From NCBI GenBank assembly GCA_016778825.1, contig JADHOU010000046.1, positions 1 to 9,104 on the forward strand: DNA of 9,104 nt, written 5' to 3'. The position numbers and the translations under genes are program-made. A model generated the notes under the pieces. That model was not told the origin of the DNA. It saw only the letters and a list, made by a program, of their open reading frames with translations, and did not search any database. The stretch comes from Candidatus Puniceispirillum sp. Lineage in GTDB: Bacteria; Pseudomonadota; Alphaproteobacteria; Puniceispirillales; Puniceispirillaceae. Numbering within the stretch: position 1 is the first letter of the stretch; the number at the start of each line of letters is the position of its first letter. Positions 6,813 to 9,104 of this stretch are shown here, in pieces.

Positions 6813-7954
6813 CCGTTGTTCCGGAGCTAGCTGTGGCGGATCAGCCTGCGCCCATCGTCATGGATACGTCGTTGCAAAAAACTAATCTTCTTGGTTTGGC
6901 GCTTGCCGATCTTGAGGCGAAGATGGTGGCGCTTGGTCTGCCAAAATTCCGTGCGCGGCAGGTTTGGCGTTGGGTTTGGCGTCACGGCCTCAGCAGCTTT
7001 AACGAAATGAGTGATCTTGGAAAACCGGTTCGTGAATTGCTGGCAGCACATTTTTCTGCTGACCGGCCAACGGTATCGCGGCGGTTGCAGTCGGTTGATG
7101 GCACGATCAAATGGCTTATTCGTTTTGCCGATGGTAATGAAGCTGAATGTGTCTATATCCCCGATAAGACGCGTGGCACCTTATGTATTTCATCACAGGT
7201 TGGCTGTACCCTGACATGTAGTTTTTGCCATACGGGAACGCAAAAGCTGGTTCGCAATCTAACCATTGCCGAAATTTGCGGTCAGGTTTTGCTGGCGATG
7301 GATGAGTTGAATGACTGGCCATCGGGCAAACCGGAACGCCGCCTTACCAATATCGTTTTGATGGGCATGGGAGAGCCTTTGTTCAATTACGAAAATGTTG
7401 CCACGGCGATGCGCATCATCATGAGCGGCGAAGGTGTGGCAATTTCAAAACGCCGCGTTACCTTGTCAACGTCGGGTGTAGTTCCCGAAATCAAACGTTG
7501 CGGCGAAGAATTAGGGGTTAATCTGGCAATTTCGCTTCACGCAACGCGTGACGAGCTTCGAAATGAGCTGGTGCCAATCAACCGGAAATACCCACTTGCT
7601 GAATTGATTGAGGCGTGTCGTAATTATCCCGGCCTATCAAATGCACGGCGAATTACATGGGAATATGTGATGCTTGACGGGGTGAATGACAGTGATGAGG
7701 ATTGCCGCGCTTTATTGGCGCTGATCAAGGGCATACCGTCAAAGCTGAACTTGATTCCGTTTAACCCATGGCCCGGCAGCCCTTATATCTGCTCGTCAGA
7801 TGAACGGATCGAATCTTTTGCCAAACGCGTTTTGAATGCCGGCTATGCATCACCGGTTCGCACGCCGCGTGGCCGTGATATTCTGGCGGCCTGTGGCCAG
7901 TTAAAATCTGAATCACAGCGGGCGCGGCGGCAGAAAACCGGAATTGCTGGCTAG
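6809..7954 (+). CDS. rlmN: Dual-specificity 23S rRNA/tRNA (adenine-C2) methyltransferase RlmN
   Basis: RlmN is a radical SAM enzyme that methylates C2 of A2503 in 23S rRNA and of A37 in some tRNAs, supporting translation accuracy. The protein has 381 residues, as usual. Cluster-binding cysteines are C133, C137 and C140 (CTLTCSFC). The methyl-carrying and resolving cysteines equivalent to E. coli C118 and C355 are C126 (in [11 protein letters not shown]) and C362 (in [10 protein letters not shown]). GMGEP (186-190) contributes to SAM binding, and the N-terminal accessory domain includes [12 protein letters not shown] (46-57). The mechanistic set is complete, so the enzyme should be active. The start at 6809 overlaps the preceding stop by ATGA; an alternative in-frame ATG at 6860 would still keep the whole conserved part, and neither has a strong Shine-Dalgarno sequence. 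Confidence 0.97.
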   Translation: MTVVPELAVADQPAPIVMDTSLQKTNLLGLALADLEAKMVALGLPKFRARQVWRWVWRHGLSSFNEMSDLGKPVRELLAAHFSADRPTVSRRLQSVDGTIKWLIRFADGNEAECVYIPDKTRGTLCISSQVGCTLTCSFCHTGTQKLVRNLTIAEICGQVLLAMDELNDWPSGKPERRLTNIVLMGMGEPLFNYENVATAMRIIMSGEGVAISKRRVTLSTSGVVPEIKRCGEELGVNLAISLHATRDELRNELVPINRKYPLAELIEACRNYPGLSNARRITWEYVMLDGVNDSDEDCRALLALIKGIPSKLNLIPFNPWPGSPYICSSDERIESFAKRVLNAGYASPVRTPRGRDILAACGQLKSESQRARRQKTGIAG

Positions 7955-7960
7955 AGTGCG

Positions 7961-7977
7961 CGGCTTGGCAAAAGCCG
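7961..7977 (+). other. Short hairpin just after rlmN
   Basis: CGGCTT (7961-7966) pairs with AAGCCG (7972-7977) around a 5-nt loop, starting 7 bp after the rlmN stop. No T-tract follows (next bases AATATTC), so it is at best a weak or Rho-assisted 3'-end structure rather than a standard intrinsic terminator. Confidence 0.35.
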
Positions 7978-8008
7978 AATATTCATTGCGAAAATTCCAA
8001 GTCTGCGC

Positions 8009-8037
8009 TTGAATAATTTGGTTTTAATCCTTACATT
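8009..8037 (+). promoter_or_regulatory. Candidate promoter of the Bax inhibitor-1 family gene
   Basis: TTGAAT (8009-8014) and TACATT (8032-8037) are exactly 17 bp apart and match sigma-70-type boxes at 4 of 6 positions each. Transcription would begin near 8044, giving a leader of about 45 nt that includes the inverted repeat at 8053-8065. Confidence 0.4.
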
Positions 8038-8052
8038 TACAACACAATCATC

Positions 8053-8065
8053 GCCAATTTTTGGC
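8053..8065. repeat. Inverted repeat GCCAA-TTT-TTGGC upstream of the Bax inhibitor-1 gene
   Basis: The arms at 8053-8057 and 8061-8065 are perfect, and CAT/ATG flanks extend the symmetry with one mismatch. It lies between the candidate transcription start and the ribosome binding site. It could be an operator or a weak leader hairpin. Confidence 0.5.
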
Positions 8066-8088
8066 AATGTCATTTTGGGAGTTACAAA

Positions 8089-8808
8089 ATGCAGGATAAT
8101 CGTTTTATGAATACCGCTGCAGCGACCGCTGCCCAGACCGATGTTGGGCTGCGGGCTTATATGCTCGGCGTGTATAATCACATGACCACAGCTCTTTTGC
8201 TAACAGGCTTTTTTGCCTTTGCAACAAAATGGGCCGTGCTGAATGTTTCTGGTCTTGGCCAGCTTTTATATGGCACACCATTGAAATGGGTCATCATGCT
8301 TGCACCGCTTGGCATGGTGTTATGGCTATCAGCGCGGATTAACCGCATGTCAGCCACCAAGGCGCGGAACCTGTTCTATATCTATGGTGCCATTATGGGT
8401 TTGTCGCTTGCGTCAATCCTGTTTGTCTATACCGGTGCCAGTGTCGCGCGGGCCTTCTTTATCACTGCAGGCGCCTTTGCCGGTCTTAGCCTTTACGGCT
8501 ATACCACCAAGCGCAGCCTGTCGGCGATGGGATCGTTTATGATGATTGGCCTGTTCGGTCTGATCATTGCGTCAATCGTGAATATCTTTATGGCATCAAC
8601 CCAGATGGAATTTGTGATTTCGGTTGGTGGTGTGTTGATTTTTGCCGGTTTGACCGCTTGGGATACACAGCGCATCAAATCCATGTATATGGCTGGTGAC
8701 AGCCGTGAAGTGGCAGCGAAGAAATCAATTTTTGGGGCGTTAACCCTTTATCTTGATTTCATCAATATGTTCCTGTTCATCCTGCGTCTTTTTGGAAACC
8801 GCGAATAG
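8089..8808 (+). CDS. Bax inhibitor-1 (BI-1/YccA/YetJ) family membrane protein
   Basis: This 239-residue inner-membrane protein has seven predicted helices at about 32-50, 67-82, 95-115, 118-137, 147-170, 174-190 and 214-236. The family signature is clear: GLTAWDTQRIK (187-197) and the C-terminal LYLDFINMFLFILRLFG. D192 and D223 sit in the positions of the paired aspartates that form the pH-sensing gate in the Bacillus YetJ calcium-leak channel. Relatives in E. coli (YccA, YbhL) are linked to membrane protein quality control through FtsH or to ion flux; which role applies here cannot be read from sequence. GGGAG (8077-8081) lies 7 nt before the ATG at 8089, supporting this start over the ATG six codons later. 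The gene has a candidate promoter and a strong terminator, so it is probably monocistronic. Confidence 0.93.
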   Translation: MQDNRFMNTAAATAAQTDVGLRAYMLGVYNHMTTALLLTGFFAFATKWAVLNVSGLGQLLYGTPLKWVIMLAPLGMVLWLSARINRMSATKARNLFYIYGAIMGLSLASILFVYTGASVARAFFITAGAFAGLSLYGYTTKRSLSAMGSFMMIGLFGLIIASIVNIFMASTQMEFVISVGGVLIFAGLTAWDTQRIKSMYMAGDSREVAAKKSIFGALTLYLDFINMFLFILRLFGNRE

Positions 8809-8839
8809 CCGCAATGTCGCCGCATTAGGAAATGATTGA

Positions 8840-8876
8840 AACGCCCGTACCGCTATGGTGCGGGCGTTTTGTTTTT
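8840..8876 (+). terminator. Strong intrinsic terminator after the Bax inhibitor-1 gene
   Basis: AACGCCCGTACC (8840-8851) pairs with GGTGCGGGCGTT (8857-8868): a 12-bp stem with one G-T wobble and a 5-nt loop, followed by TTGTTTTT (8869-8876). It starts 31 bp after the stop codon and clearly ends this transcript on the plus strand. Confidence 0.92.
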
Positions 8877-8952
8877 GCTAATATCTAAATCTGTCAAAAG
8901 CCAGTATTTGCAGGCTTGAATTCAGTCCTCACATCCAGCCGAGTGCCGCATC

Positions 8953-9104
8953 ATGTCTCATTTATCTGCCATGCTTGAATCGATTGCCAGCAAGGAGCCA
9001 GCCAAGGCGGCTGCTTGTGAGGCAATTGCTGGACTGGCAGCCGCAGCAGCGTCAATTGCGGCTGTTATCCGCCAGCCCGATGCTAGTGCGGCGCTTGGTG
9101 CCAT
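8953..9104 (+). CDS. N-terminal part of an unfinished ORF, possibly class 1 fructose-bisphosphatase
   Basis: An open frame begins at ATG 8953 and runs without a stop to the window edge (50 full codons). It starts MSHLSAMLESIASKEP and continues as an alanine-rich amphipathic helix containing AIAGLAAAAASIAAVIRQ and then ASAALGA. The pattern of a helix ending in I-A-x-hydrophobic-I-R, then a short turn and a L-G-A segment, resembles the N-terminus of class 1 fructose-1,6-bisphosphatases (gluconeogenesis, Calvin cycle), but no catalytic motif is in the window. Other sugar phosphatases of the same fold or an unrelated protein are possible. No strong ribosome binding site is seen (a GAG at 8941-8943 only); an in-frame ATG at 8971 is an alternative start. 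Confidence 0.5.
   Translation, partial: MSHLSAMLESIASKEPAKAAACEAIAGLAAAAASIAAVIRQPDASAALGA

Overview
The window looks like an ordinary chromosomal stretch of an alphaproteobacterium of medium GC content. The clues are the roughly 405-residue alphaproteobacterial type of ArgG, an IalB-family secreted protein joined directly to rlmN, and compact genes with short intergenic gaps. The moderate GC and gene style would suit a marine SAR116-like lineage, but that placement is inference, not demonstrated. I see no phage, transposon, CRISPR, tRNA or rRNA feature.

Layout, left to right. The last codons of a Fe/Mn superoxide dismutase (+) end at 77, followed by a clear intrinsic terminator. A small exported or membrane-anchored hypothetical ORF (+, 313-537) converges with argG (-, 542-1759) across a 4-bp gap. 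Upstream of argG lie a 16-bp tandem repeat and a candidate promoter placed so close to the start codon that the mRNA may be leaderless. Next come two overlapping minus-strand genes for a YbbA/YbbP-type (MacB/LolD-like) ABC transporter: the permease (1864-4392) and its ATPase (4389-5156). Divergent from these, across about 200 bp, is a TesA-type GDSL lysophospholipase/esterase (+, 5360-6046). After a 244-bp gap with a leader hairpin come an IalB-family periplasmic protein (+, 6291-6812) and rlmN (+, 6809-7954), overlapping by ATGA. A Bax inhibitor-1 (BI-1/YccA/YetJ-like) membrane protein (+, 8089-8808) has a candidate promoter in front and a strong terminator behind. The window ends in the first 50 codons of an unfinished plus-strand gene, possibly a fructose-bisphosphatase.

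How the genes fit together. The one multi-gene functional unit is the ybbA-ybbP/tesA module: an ABC machine with large periplasmic domains beside a periplasmic hydrolase that cleaves lipid or thioester substrates. The IalB-rlmN pair is translationally coupled, though the two proteins have no obvious shared job. The remaining genes serve unrelated housekeeping roles: superoxide detoxification, arginine synthesis, rRNA/tRNA methylation and membrane ion/stress homeostasis. I found no convincing undescribed system. The items worth a second look are the argG promoter/repeat arrangement, the small ORF, and the leader hairpins.
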